A stretch of 6,542 nucleotides of DNA from Planctomycetota bacterium (GCA_021852245.1 JAJZNY010000183.1:1-6542), one strand, 5' to 3'. Positions 1-6,339 are shown, counted from the stretch's first letter. The notes: generated by a model from the letters alone, not told the origin. A program made the numbers and translations.

Positions 1-412
1 CCACGTGATAGCTGGCGATATCAACTTTTTTGCCGTTCACTTTCACATGTCCGTGGGCCACGAGTTGGCGCGCGGCCCAGATGGATCGCACGACGCCGAG
101 GCGGCGCACGACATTATCCAGCCGCATCTCCAGAAGCTGCTGCAGGGTGTCGGCGGTGTTACCCTTGGTCTTTTTGGCCTTGGTCATGTAGCGACGGAAC
201 TGCTTTTCCAGCACATTGTAGTGCGCCTTCATCCGCTGCTTTTCGCGCAGACGAATTCCATATTCCGAAAGGCGGCGGCTGCTGCGCAGGCCGTGCATAC
301 CCGGTGGAATATATGTATCGTCCCCTTTTTTGGAACGATGTTTTGGAAGATCCTCAATGGCAATGCCCAAGCGACGGGAAATGCGTACCTTGGGCCCCAA
401 GCGGCGGGACAT
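1..412 (-). CDS. rpsD: 30S ribosomal protein S4, partial (C-terminus beyond left edge)
   Basis: S4 is a primary 16S rRNA-binding protein that nucleates assembly of the 30S body and, in several bacteria, represses its own synthesis. The minus strand reads from ATG at 412-410 and stays open for 137 codons to the window edge; full-length S4 is about 200 residues. The N-terminus MSRRLGPKVRISRRLG matches the S4 N-terminal pattern, and the zinc-binding cysteines of some S4 proteins are absent (Cys-minus type). The S4 RNA-binding domain begins near residue 97 with RLDNVVRRLG, followed by ARQLVAHGHVKVNGKKVDIASY (residues 114-135), the signature helix-turn and loop. The start is fixed by GAGGAG (complement of 418-423) five bases upstream. 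It is divergent from prfB and not preceded by rpsK or rpsM, so it appears to head its own transcript. Identification is firm. Confidence 0.96.
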   Translation of the reverse strand, partial: MSRRLGPKVRISRRLGIAIEDLPKHRSKKGDDTYIPPGMHGLRSSRRLSEYGIRLREKQRMKAHYNVLEKQFRRYMTKAKKTKGNTADTLQQLLEMRLDNVVRRLGVVRSIWAARQLVAHGHVKVNGKKVDIASYHV

Positions 413-523
413 AAAAACTCCTCACGTCTACCGTCGGCAGGTGGTATTGTTTCCCCTGCCCCGTTCAAAGCCGGCGTACCCTGCGGTGAGCGTCACCACG
501 GGCCTTCTCGGCGGATTTACAGC
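413..523 (-). promoter_or_regulatory. Long 5' leader of rpsD with two stem-loops
   Basis: The stretch between the predicted rpsD promoter and its start codon can fold into at least two hairpins. One pairs GGTGA (485-489) with TCACC (493-497) around a three-base loop. The other pairs GGCAGG (436-441) with CCTGCC (455-460) around a 13-base loop close to the ribosome binding site. In Bacillus and in the E. coli alpha operon, S4 represses translation by binding a structured leader. A leader of this length before a monocistronic rpsD would suit such a role. I cannot match it to a known S4-leader family by eye. Confidence 0.3.
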
Positions 524-529
524 CCAGAG

Positions 530-558
530 AGTATAACCCCATCCGGCGACGGACTCAA
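530..558 (-). promoter_or_regulatory. Sigma-70-type promoter of rpsD
   Basis: On the minus strand there is TTGAGT (558-553), a 17-base spacer and TATACT (535-530). This is close to the TTGACA/TATAAT consensus with ideal spacing and points at rpsD. The predicted transcription start is near 523, giving a leader of about 110 bases. It is an inference from sequence pattern only. Confidence 0.6.
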
Positions 559-665
559 ATAGGCGAAAATTGTGTACCATATTTCAGCTCGAGTTCGTAT
601 CGGGCGGGAAACCTTCGATCATTGGACAGCGGCTCGGCTTGAATCGGGCCGAATTCCCCTTTGCG

Positions 666-674
666 TGCTATACT
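666..674 (+). promoter_or_regulatory. Extended -10 promoter of prfB
   Basis: TGCTATACT at 666-674 matches an extended -10 element (TG, one base, TATACT). No convincing -35 lies 16-18 bases upstream; TTGAAT at 639-644 is 24 bases away. Transcription would start near 681, a few bases before the Shine-Dalgarno sequence, giving a leader of roughly 17 bases. It is the best promoter candidate for prfB, by pattern only. Confidence 0.45.
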
Positions 675-683
675 TCCCCTTTT

Positions 684-690
684 GAGGAGG
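684..690 (+). promoter_or_regulatory. Ribosome binding site that fixes the prfB start
   Basis: GAGGAGG lies seven bases before ATG 698-700. It matters because the 0-frame after the frameshift is open upstream to base 570, which would suggest a false, longer N-terminus. This strong site shows that translation begins at 698 in the other frame. Confidence 0.8.
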
Positions 691-697
691 CGATTAC

Positions 698-1826
698 ATG
701 CCACGGGAAAATCTGGAAGCGATCTTGGCCGAACTCGAGGCGCGGGTGCAAAACATCCGCGACTCTCTTTGACGTCGATGGCAAAAAGATAAAAATCAAA
801 GCGCTGGAAGAAAAGATGTCCGCGCCGGATTTCTGGAATCATCAGGATTCCGCGAACAAAGTCATACGCGAATTCAAAAGTCTCAAGGCCGTGCTGGAAC
901 CGTTTGATGCCGTTGCACGGGGGCTGGAAGATGCGCACGTCATGCTGGAACTCGGTGGCGAAGGAAACGACGCCGCACTGATTGAGGAAGCCGACCAGAC
1001 CATTGCCGCCCAGGAAAAGGCGTTTGCACAACTGGAATTGCAGGCCTTGTTCTCGGGCCCGCATGATGCGTCCGATTGTTACGTGCAGATTCATGCCGGC
1101 GCCGGCGGAACGGAAGCCTGCGATTGGGCCGACATGCTGTTTCGCATGTATATGCGGTATTTTGAGCGGCGCGGCTGGGATGTTTCCGAGGTGGATCGGC
1201 TCGACGGCGAACAGGCGGGGATACGCAAAATCACGCTGCTGGTCAAAGGCACCTATGCAACGGGCACGATGAATTGCGAGGTGGGAGTGCATCGGCTGGT
1301 GCGGATCAGTCCGTATGATGCCAATGCCCGCCGACATACCAGTTTTGCCAGCGTGGATGTAACGCCCGTTTTTGAGGGGGCGGATGACGAATTAATCATC
1401 CCGGAACATGAACTGGAAATCGTAGCATTTGTGCGGGCCAGCGGACCAGGCGGACAGAATGTCAATAAGGTTGCTTCCGCGATTCGGGTTACTCATAAAC
1501 CGACCGGGATCCAGGTGGTTTGCACCAGTGAAAGATCGCAGGTGCAGAACCGGGCACTGGCACTGGATATGGTCAAGGCAAAAATATTACGCATGCAGGA
1601 AGCGCAGCGCGATGCCGAGCTTGCCAAACTCTACGGTGAAAAGGGGGAAATTGCTTTCGGATCGCAGATTCGCAGTTATGTGCTGGATGATCGACGGGTG
1701 AAGGATCATCGCAATGGGCATGAGGTATTTCAACCCGAGGTGGTGTTGGATGGCGATATTCAGGGATTTATCGATGCGCAGCTTCGTTACCAGGCGCAGC
1801 AGCGGAAATTAGCTGCGCAGAAATAA
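698..1826 (+). CDS. prfB: Peptide chain release factor 2 (with programmed +1 frameshift)
   Basis: RF2 recognises UGA and UAA in the ribosomal A site and triggers peptide release. The gene reads 698-769 in one frame (24 codons from MPRENLEAIL to SL), meets TGA at 770-772, and continues in the +1 frame from GAC at 771 to TAA at 1824-1826, giving 375 residues against 365 in E. coli. The N-terminal coiled coil contains APDFWNHQDSA, typical of RF2. Domain 2 has HAGAGGTEACDWADML and the recognition tripeptide SPY at residues 204-206, where SPF is usual. Domain 3 carries the catalytic GGQ at residues 251-253 (1449-1457) within SGPGGQNVNK. The C-terminus has the family signature GSQIRSYVLDDRRVKD. Termination at UGA versus shifting presumably autoregulates the gene through RF2 level, as in E. 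coli. It is divergent from rpsD and stands alone. Identification is firm; the frameshift is explained by the conserved slippery site rather than by sequencing error. Confidence 0.96.
764..773 (+). promoter_or_regulatory. prfB programmed +1 frameshift site
   Basis: The sequence TCT CTT TGA C places the slippery CTT (767-769) directly before in-frame TGA (770-772) with C at +4, a poor termination context. tRNA-Leu slips from CUU to UUU, so Asp (GAC, 771-773) follows Leu24. The same CUU UGA C occurs at codon 26 of E. coli prfB. In E. coli an AGGGGG three bases upstream of CUU stimulates the shift. Here the corresponding bases (ATC CGC GAC TCT) contain no purine-rich Shine-Dalgarno-like run. Confidence 0.9.
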
Positions 1827-1840
1827 CCCTCCAAGGCCAC

Positions 1841-1865
1841 GGTGGACCGCCCGAGGCGGTTCGCC
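1841..1865 (+). terminator. Stem-loop after prfB, possible terminator without U-tract
   Basis: GGTGGACCGCC (1841-1851) pairs with GGCGGTTCGCC (1855-1865) around a CGA loop: 11 base pairs including two G-T pairs, 14 bases after the prfB stop. No T-run follows on either strand, so it is not a textbook intrinsic terminator. It may protect the 3' end or terminate with help from Rho. Confidence 0.4.
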
Positions 1866-1913
1866 ATAGCGATCCCTGCCGCACGATTTGCCGCCATGGG
1901 TGATGGTGCATGA

Positions 1914-2093
1914 TCTGCGGGAACAGCTGCATTGACGTCGGGCGCACGATCCAACGCTCGTCGGCGGTCATCGATTCGCAGATGCTTTACCGCACGCCGG
2001 AAAGTGACGACCGAACCGGCGTCAGTTGGATTACTGGCGGTAGGAGGTGGCTTACTACTGCTTCGTCGCCGGAGGCGTAATACGGCGGCATGA
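1914..2093 (+). pseudogene. Orphan PEP-CTERM sorting signal, 3' remnant of an exported protein gene
   Basis: A frame open from 1914 (after TGA 1911-1913) to TGA 2091-2093 ends in TEPASVGLLAVGGGLLLL followed by five arginines and NTAA (2010-2090). This is the layout of a PEP-CTERM signal: a P-E-P-like motif (here T-E-P), a short hydrophobic helix and an arginine-rich tail. In the known system such proteins are exported and processed by an exosortase. The roughly 32 codons before it are arginine-rich (GARSNARRRSSIRR) and do not look like an exported domain. There is no ATG with a ribosome binding site, only TTG at 1932 and GTG at 2004. The adjacent frame is also open over 1910-2080, so an indel near 2000 may have separated body and tail. 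I read it as a decayed gene end; a tiny functional protein or a chance match remains possible. Confidence 0.42.
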
Positions 2094-2282
2094 TCACGGG
2101 CACGAGTATCATTTCGTTACCCCCTGGGACGGAATTCGCTTTTCCCTATCCACTTTTTTATGGCTCCATTGGTTGCGCGAATCGTATAAATCCAGATTAA
2201 CTGCAACTATCACGGGGATGGCGAGTTTATATTTTTAGGCAGACGGCGGTTGCGCCACGCATACTTGGATTTTGGCTGTTCG
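2094..2282 (+). promoter_or_regulatory. AT-rich spacer, presumed promoter region of the lipoprotein gene
   Basis: This non-coding stretch is visibly richer in A and T than its surroundings. It contains two -10-like elements, TATAAA at 2185-2190 and TATATT at 2228-2233, but neither has a persuasive -35 at 16-18 bases. It is a reasonable place for the promoter of the gene at 2298; the exact element cannot be chosen from sequence. Confidence 0.25.
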
Positions 2283-2297
2283 AAGGAGTAACACCCT

Positions 2298-3206
2298 ATG
2301 CAAAAAATGAAATGGCTTATTCTGGCTTCTCTCACCTGCAGCGTGGGGCTTATCGGCGGGTGTGCGTCGGTCAGTGTTCATCCGGTCAGTGTAGCGGACG
2401 CCAATAACCCAGCCGTGAGCGGTATCCGGTTTTATCAGTCCAGTCCGTATCTGCTGGTGACCGAGATGCCGACCCCAATGCACGTTCTGATCAAGCGCAA
2501 CTTTCCAGGCATGCCGCCGCGCGGACCCGGTATGGCGATGCGAGGCCGAATGGAACATCAGCATTGGGGGCATGGGGACGATCGTGCGGAGCATCATCAT
2601 CGCGATGGGCGACGCATGATGCCTAAATGGCGCGGCCGGCACGGCGGACCTATGGGTCATCGCCGACCAATGCCACCGATGAAGATGGCGATCACCCGGC
2701 CGCAGCACATGATGATGCTGCAAATTATCTATCTCCCGGACTTCAGCAAGCCGTATGTGGCTAATTTCAACAATCCATTCTCCCGCGGCAAGAATTCCAT
2801 TGTGCTTGCCAATGGTTGGGAACTCATGGGCATCAATGTGAAAGGGCATGTGAAAGAACCACCTTCGACTCGAGCGGTGACAGCTTTGCCTATGCATCCG
2901 CCCCATCCCTTGGCTCCAATGATGATGCGAGCCATGGGCATGCGACATGGAAGAATGGGGCCGATGCGGAAGATGAAGATGATGCGGCGGCCTGGTATGC
3001 GTTTCAATCGCCGACACGCCATGATGATGTGGCGACGAGCCGCCATGGCCATGGGAATCAAACCTGGTCTATATCAATTTGTATACAATCCGAAAACTGG
3101 CCAACTCATCGGGCTCAGAGCGGTGCGAATTCTGCCAGGGATGATGCAGATGGGGCTTCATCCGAAGTGGCATCATAAAGGACGTCGTAAGCACCCGATG
3201 AAGTGA
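2298..3206 (+). CDS. Lipoprotein with Met/His/Arg-rich low-complexity insertions, function unknown
   Basis: The start ATG 2298 follows AAGGAG (2283-2288) at nine bases and gives 302 residues. The N-terminus MQKMKWLILASLTCSVGLIG ends in a lipobox-like IGGC with Cys22, so export and lipid anchoring are predicted. Ordinary-looking segments are residues 41-68 (SGIRFYQSSPYLLVTE), 141-185 (LQIIYLPDFSKPYVANFNNP and on to ANGWELMGINVK) and 253-277 (GIKPGLYQFVYNPKTGQLIG). Together they resemble the core of small envelope lipoproteins with YLLV and LYxxVY motifs; I do not have a secure family name. Between them lie residues 69-140, with 13 Met and 9 His, and about 195-252, with 17 Met and 4 His; both are also rich in Arg, Pro and Gly. 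The whole protein has about 39 Met, near 13 percent. Met and His clusters in exported proteins often bind copper or silver, but the high Arg content is unlike classical copper chaperones, so metal binding is only a suggestion. It stands alone, with no recognisable metal-transport neighbour. Confidence 0.85.
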   Translation: MQKMKWLILASLTCSVGLIGGCASVSVHPVSVADANNPAVSGIRFYQSSPYLLVTEMPTPMHVLIKRNFPGMPPRGPGMAMRGRMEHQHWGHGDDRAEHHHRDGRRMMPKWRGRHGGPMGHRRPMPPMKMAITRPQHMMMLQIIYLPDFSKPYVANFNNPFSRGKNSIVLANGWELMGINVKGHVKEPPSTRAVTALPMHPPHPLAPMMMRAMGMRHGRMGPMRKMKMMRRPGMRFNRRHAMMMWRRAAMAMGIKPGLYQFVYNPKTGQLIGLRAVRILPGMMQMGLHPKWHHKGRRKHPMK

Positions 3207-3602
3207 GCACAACACCCGAGAGTACACTCCAAGGGGCGACTCCCTTAGCCAACAGGTGGCTGCAAACTTGTTTTGTCCTTTGTCTATAGGAAATGGGGAC
3301 CGAAGTACATCGGCCCCCATTTCGCTGCGCCCGAAGGTTAAGCTTTCTTGGAGCTTGCCTCTCAAAACGAAATGAATGTTGACCCGACCGAATGCCGGCA
3401 CCTTTTACGTAAGGGGCCGGTCCTACCGTAAGCCCGGCGGGTGCAGATAGCACTTCCTGCGTGGCGCTGCGAAACACCGTCATCATACCAGTATTGAATG
3501 AGATGAGTTGCATTTTTGGATTGCAGAAATCCTGCGCCGCAAATATCCTAATTGGAGAGTGTAAGTCTTATGCGGTGGCATCAGCCGGAAAGATGGAGAA
3601 TT
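3207..3602. other. Gene-poor spacer between lipoprotein and glycosidase
   Basis: I find no credible gene here: the open frames on both strands lack ribosome binding sites and recognisable protein features. The spacer holds a small hairpin AAGGG/CCCTT (3231-3235 with 3242-3246), a strong stem-loop (3290-3323, listed separately), an 8-base palindrome TTACGTAA (3405-3412) and a hairpin GGATT/AATCC (3518-3522 with 3528-3532). A weak promoter candidate for the glycosidase is TTGCAG (3521-3526), 17 bases, TATCCT (3544-3549). None of these can be assigned a function with certainty. Confidence 0.5.
3290..3323. terminator. Strong intergenic stem-loop, possible terminator or RNA element
   Basis: GAAATGGGG (3290-3298) pairs with CCCCATTTC (3315-3323). 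After one A/C mismatch, CCGA (3300-3303) pairs with TCGG (3310-3313) around a six-base loop. That is 13 pairs in 34 bases, the strongest hairpin noticed in the window. It lies 84 bases after the lipoprotein stop and has no T-run on either side, so classical intrinsic termination is doubtful. The right arm CATTTCG (3318-3324) can alternatively pair with CGAAATG (3368-3374), which would allow a switch between two structures. Confidence 0.4.
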
Positions 3603-6173
3603 ATGAAATCTGATATACCTTTTTCCCGCAGATTCGTTCGTTTTCTCGCCAGATGCGGACTTGCGGCAGTAATATCATGTACCGGCGTTACCGTCGCATC
3701 CCAGGCGATGGGTGCTGATGCAGGCGAATGCATTTTGACCGGACTTTCCCCCGCACAGATCAATGCGAAAGCCAATGCGCTCCTGGCCAAAATGACCTTG
3801 AAAGAAAAAATACATCTTCTGGCAGGCAATGGGAGCATGTGCACGCGACAAGTGAAAAAGCTTGGTATTCCCAGGCTTAACATGAGTGACGCATCGATCG
3901 GTGTGCGCGTCTATGGCCCGTCGACCGCGTACCCGGCTTCAGTATGCCTGGCCGCCACCTGGAATCCGAAGCTGGCGATGCGAGAGGGGCAATCGTTGGG
4001 ATCTGATGCTCGTGCGCGTGCGGTCAATATTATTCTTGGGCCGGGTATTAACATCATGCGGGAGCCGCAGGCGGGAAGAAATTTTGAATTTTTGGGCGAA
4101 GATCCTTTTCTGACGAGCCGAATTGCCGTCCCGTGGATCATCGGTCTTCAGTCCATGGGTGTTGCGGCATGTGCCAAACATTACACGGCATACGAACAGG
4201 AGACACAACGCGGTACTATCAATGCGACGGTGACACGACGGGCACTGCAGGAAATTTATCTCCCCCCCTTCCGAGCGGCGGTTCGCGATGCCCACGTTTG
4301 GACCATCATGGCGGCGTATAATCGGGTTAACGATTTCTACTGCACGGCGAGTCACTATCTGCTGACGGATGTGCTGCGCCATGAGTGGGGATTCAAGGGA
4401 GTGTTGATGTCCGACTGGGGTGCAACGCACGCGACACGCGGCCCCATGTCTGCAGGACTGGACCTGGAAATGCCGAATAACCAGTATTACAACTACCAGA
4501 GGATCGATACATTTATCAAGAAAAAAGACATTACGATACACCAGATCAACCAGCATGTGCGGCGATTACTCCGCATGATGATTGCCATGGGCTTCATGAA
4601 AAAGCGTGTGGAGAAGCAGAGCATCCCGCTCAATAATCCGCGGTCGGCCGCCACGGCGTTCAAGGTCGCCGCCGAGGGGACGGTACTGCTGAAAAACAAG
4701 AATGGCATTCTGCCGCTGCATCGCTCGAGCCTCCGGACGATTGCCGTGATCGGTCCGATGGCAACACCCGCCATATGGTGCGGCGGCGGCAGCGCCTATG
4801 CTCCGTCGATTATCAATCCGATCAGCATGCTTGCGGCTCTGCGTGCTGCGGCCGGACCGCATGTACGCGTGGTGCGGATACCCTTCAATGCCAAAATGGC
4901 CCGCTTCTGGGGCCGCGGGGATTTTCATACTCCGGACGGGAAGTCGGGACTATTGGGACAGTATTACGATAACAGCCGATTGGCCGGGAAACCGGTCATG
5001 ACGCGGATTGATCAACGGATTGGCTTTAACTGGGGACAGTTTTATCCGGTTCCAACGCACCATGAAAACGGGCACTTCTCGGTGCGATGGACCGGTACCA
5101 TTACGCCCCCATCCACCGGTACGTATCTGTTTGAAGCGTCGGCGACCGATCCGTGCCGCGTGATATTGAATCATCGGCGCGTTATCCGTATCGGTCGTTG
5201 GGATAACGCCATGACGCAGAAACTCGTCGGCATTCGCCTTAAAGGCGGCAAGACTTATCGGCTGAAGGTGGAATATTTCGGAAAGCATTGGAATGCCGAG
5301 ATGGAGTTCGGCTGGGTACCCGAGGGCGATGAGTTACTTACTGCCGCCGAGAAGCAAATTCTGCGCAAAGCCGACGTGGTCATTGCTTGCATGGGTTACG
5401 GCCCCAATGTTGAACATGAAGGGATTGATCATACGTTCCATCTCTGGGGTCCGCAGGATCAATATCTGCGTGAAGCGGCGGGAATCAATCCACACACGAT
5501 CGTCGTACTCAATGCCGGTGCGCCGATCGCCACTGCCCCCTGGATTCACCGCATTGCAGGATTCATCGATGCGTGGTATCCGGGTGAGAACGGTAATCGG
5601 GCCGTTGCGGATATTATCTTCGGCAAGATCTGCCCAAGCGGACGTCTGCCGGATACTTTTGCCCGGCATTGGCGGGATGAACCAGCCTACGGACATTTCC
5701 CTGGCCATGCCGGGCAGGTTATTTTTAACGAGGGAATTTATGTCGGTTACCGATGGTTTGACCATTACCACATTAAACCCCTTTATCCTTTCGGGTATGG
5801 GCTTTCGTACACGAGCTTTTCATTTGGAAAGCCGATGGTCAAGCAGTTCGGCAGCGGAAAAGAAATGGTCGTGCATGTAGGGGTTCCGGTTACCAATACG
5901 GGTAAGCGAGCCGGTGCTGAAGTGGTACAACTTTACATACGGCCGCTGGTGGATCGTCGGCATCGCTGCTTCCAGACGCTCAAGGGGTTTGCCCGCGTAT
6001 CGCTGAAACCGGGGCAGACGGGTACGGCCGATCTGAATTTGAAATGGCGAGATTTTGCGTATTTCAGTTCCGAGCACAACAAATGGGTTGTACCGACAGG
6101 TAATTATGAGCTGGCGATTGGCGATTCGAGTCGGGACATTCTGGCGTCTGCCGTTGTACACGTTGCGAAATGA
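3603..6173 (+). CDS. Exported GH3 beta-glycosidase with PA14 domain
   Basis: The gene encodes a glycoside hydrolase family 3 enzyme, probably a beta-glucosidase or beta-xylosidase that removes sugars from the non-reducing ends of plant-type oligosaccharides outside the cytoplasm. From ATG 3603 it has 856 residues. Residues 1-35 form a signal peptide: SRRFVRFLARC, a hydrophobic stretch 19-32, and likely cleavage after SQA35. SRR makes partial Tat use possible. The TIM-barrel domain spans about 55-300, with Lys192-His193 of the KH motif and the nucleophile Asp271 in MSDWGA. The alpha/beta sandwich domain starts near 350 (AAEGTVLLKN) and is interrupted by a PA14 domain at about 449-577 (GLLGQYYDNS onward). 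It resumes with VEHEGID, where Glu606 is the likely acid/base. A fibronectin-III-like domain (GAEVVQLYI, near 771) ends the protein. The start is uncertain: TTG 3552 and ATG 3570 (GGAGAG ten bases upstream) are in frame; ATG 3603 (GGAG at 3595-3598) gives the more normal signal peptide. It appears monocistronic; the substrate cannot be read from sequence. Confidence 0.94.
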   Translation: MKSDIPFSRRFVRFLARCGLAAVISCTGVTVASQAMGADAGECILTGLSPAQINAKANALLAKMTLKEKIHLLAGNGSMCTRQVKKLGIPRLNMSDASIGVRVYGPSTAYPASVCLAATWNPKLAMREGQSLGSDARARAVNIILGPGINIMREPQAGRNFEFLGEDPFLTSRIAVPWIIGLQSMGVAACAKHYTAYEQETQRGTINATVTRRALQEIYLPPFRAAVRDAHVWTIMAAYNRVNDFYCTASHYLLTDVLRHEWGFKGVLMSDWGATHATRGPMSAGLDLEMPNNQYYNYQRIDTFIKKKDITIHQINQHVRRLLRMMIAMGFMKKRVEKQSIPLNNPRSAATAFKVAAEGTVLLKNKNGILPLHRSSLRTIAVIGPMATPAIWCGGGSAYAPSIINPISMLAALRAAAGPHVRVVRIPFNAKMARFWGRGDFHTPDGKSGLLGQYYDNSRLAGKPVMTRIDQRIGFNWGQFYPVPTHHENGHFSVRWTGTITPPSTGTYLFEASATDPCRVILNHRRVIRIGRWDNAMTQKLVGIRLKGGKTYRLKVEYFGKHWNAEMEFGWVPEGDELLTAAEKQILRKADVVIACMGYGPNVEHEGIDHTFHLWGPQDQYLREAAGINPHTIVVLNAGAPIATAPWIHRIAGFIDAWYPGENGNRAVADIIFGKICPSGRLPDTFARHWRDEPAYGHFPGHAGQVIFNEGIYVGYRWFDHYHIKPLYPFGYGLSYTSFSFGKPMVKQFGSGKEMVVHVGVPVTNTGKRAGAEVVQLYIRPLVDRRHRCFQTLKGFARVSLKPGQTGTADLNLKWRDFAYFSSEHNKWVVPTGNYELAIGDSSRDILASAVVHVAK

Positions 6174-6265
6174 CCCTGAGGCGGCGTCCAGCCCGAGAGC
6201 AAACTGTGGCAGCCGACAGGGGCCGGCGTCATCGCTGATATGGGTGCCCCACGCGCCATCGCCTT

Positions 6266-6300
6266 GTGTGCGCTGGCTCCTTGGCTTGGCGGCGGCACAC
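6266..6300. repeat. Short inverted repeat downstream of the glycosidase gene
   Basis: GTGTGC (6266-6271) and GCACAC (6295-6300) are perfect six-base arms around a 23-base GC-rich loop, located between the glycosidase stop and queD. It could contribute to transcription termination of the glycosidase gene but has no T-run and may be chance. Nothing else is recognised in 6174-6339. Confidence 0.2.
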
Positions 6301-6339
6301 GGGCTGGAGCGCGGACTGTATTGCAAGGCCCGCTTCAAG

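Noticed and set aside
570..770. In-frame upstream extension of prfB starting at a non-ATG codon near 570
   Set aside because: The extension is simply the +1 frame left open upstream of the shift site. It has no ribosome binding site, while ATG 698 has GAGGAGG and encodes an RF2-like N-terminus leading exactly to CTT TGA C.
555..1337. 260-codon open frame on the minus strand opposite prfB
   Set aside because: It lies antisense to unambiguous RF2 sequence, has no ribosome binding site and resembles no protein family.
1768..1971. Minus-strand frame of 67 codons overlapping the prfB end
   Set aside because: It has no recognisable family or ribosome binding site and overlaps the conserved RF2 C-terminus.
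2121..2130. Idea of an insertion sequence or transposon remnant in the prfB-lipoprotein spacer
   Set aside because: No terminal inverted repeats, target duplications or transposase motifs were found on either strand.
2235..3017. His-rich 260-codon open frame on the minus strand opposite the lipoprotein gene
   Set aside because: The histidines are the complement of ATG codons in the other strand. The plus-strand frame has a ribosome binding site, signal sequence and lipobox.
3257..3273. Possible sigma-54 promoter (TGGC followed by TTGT)
   Set aside because: The base pair ten positions after GG is GT, not the required GC, and no activator site or gene follows at a sensible distance.
3666..3680. 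Possible lipobox (VISC) in the glycosidase signal peptide
   Set aside because: It lies in the middle of the hydrophobic stretch and does not fit the lipobox consensus; SQA a few residues later is a better signal peptidase I site.
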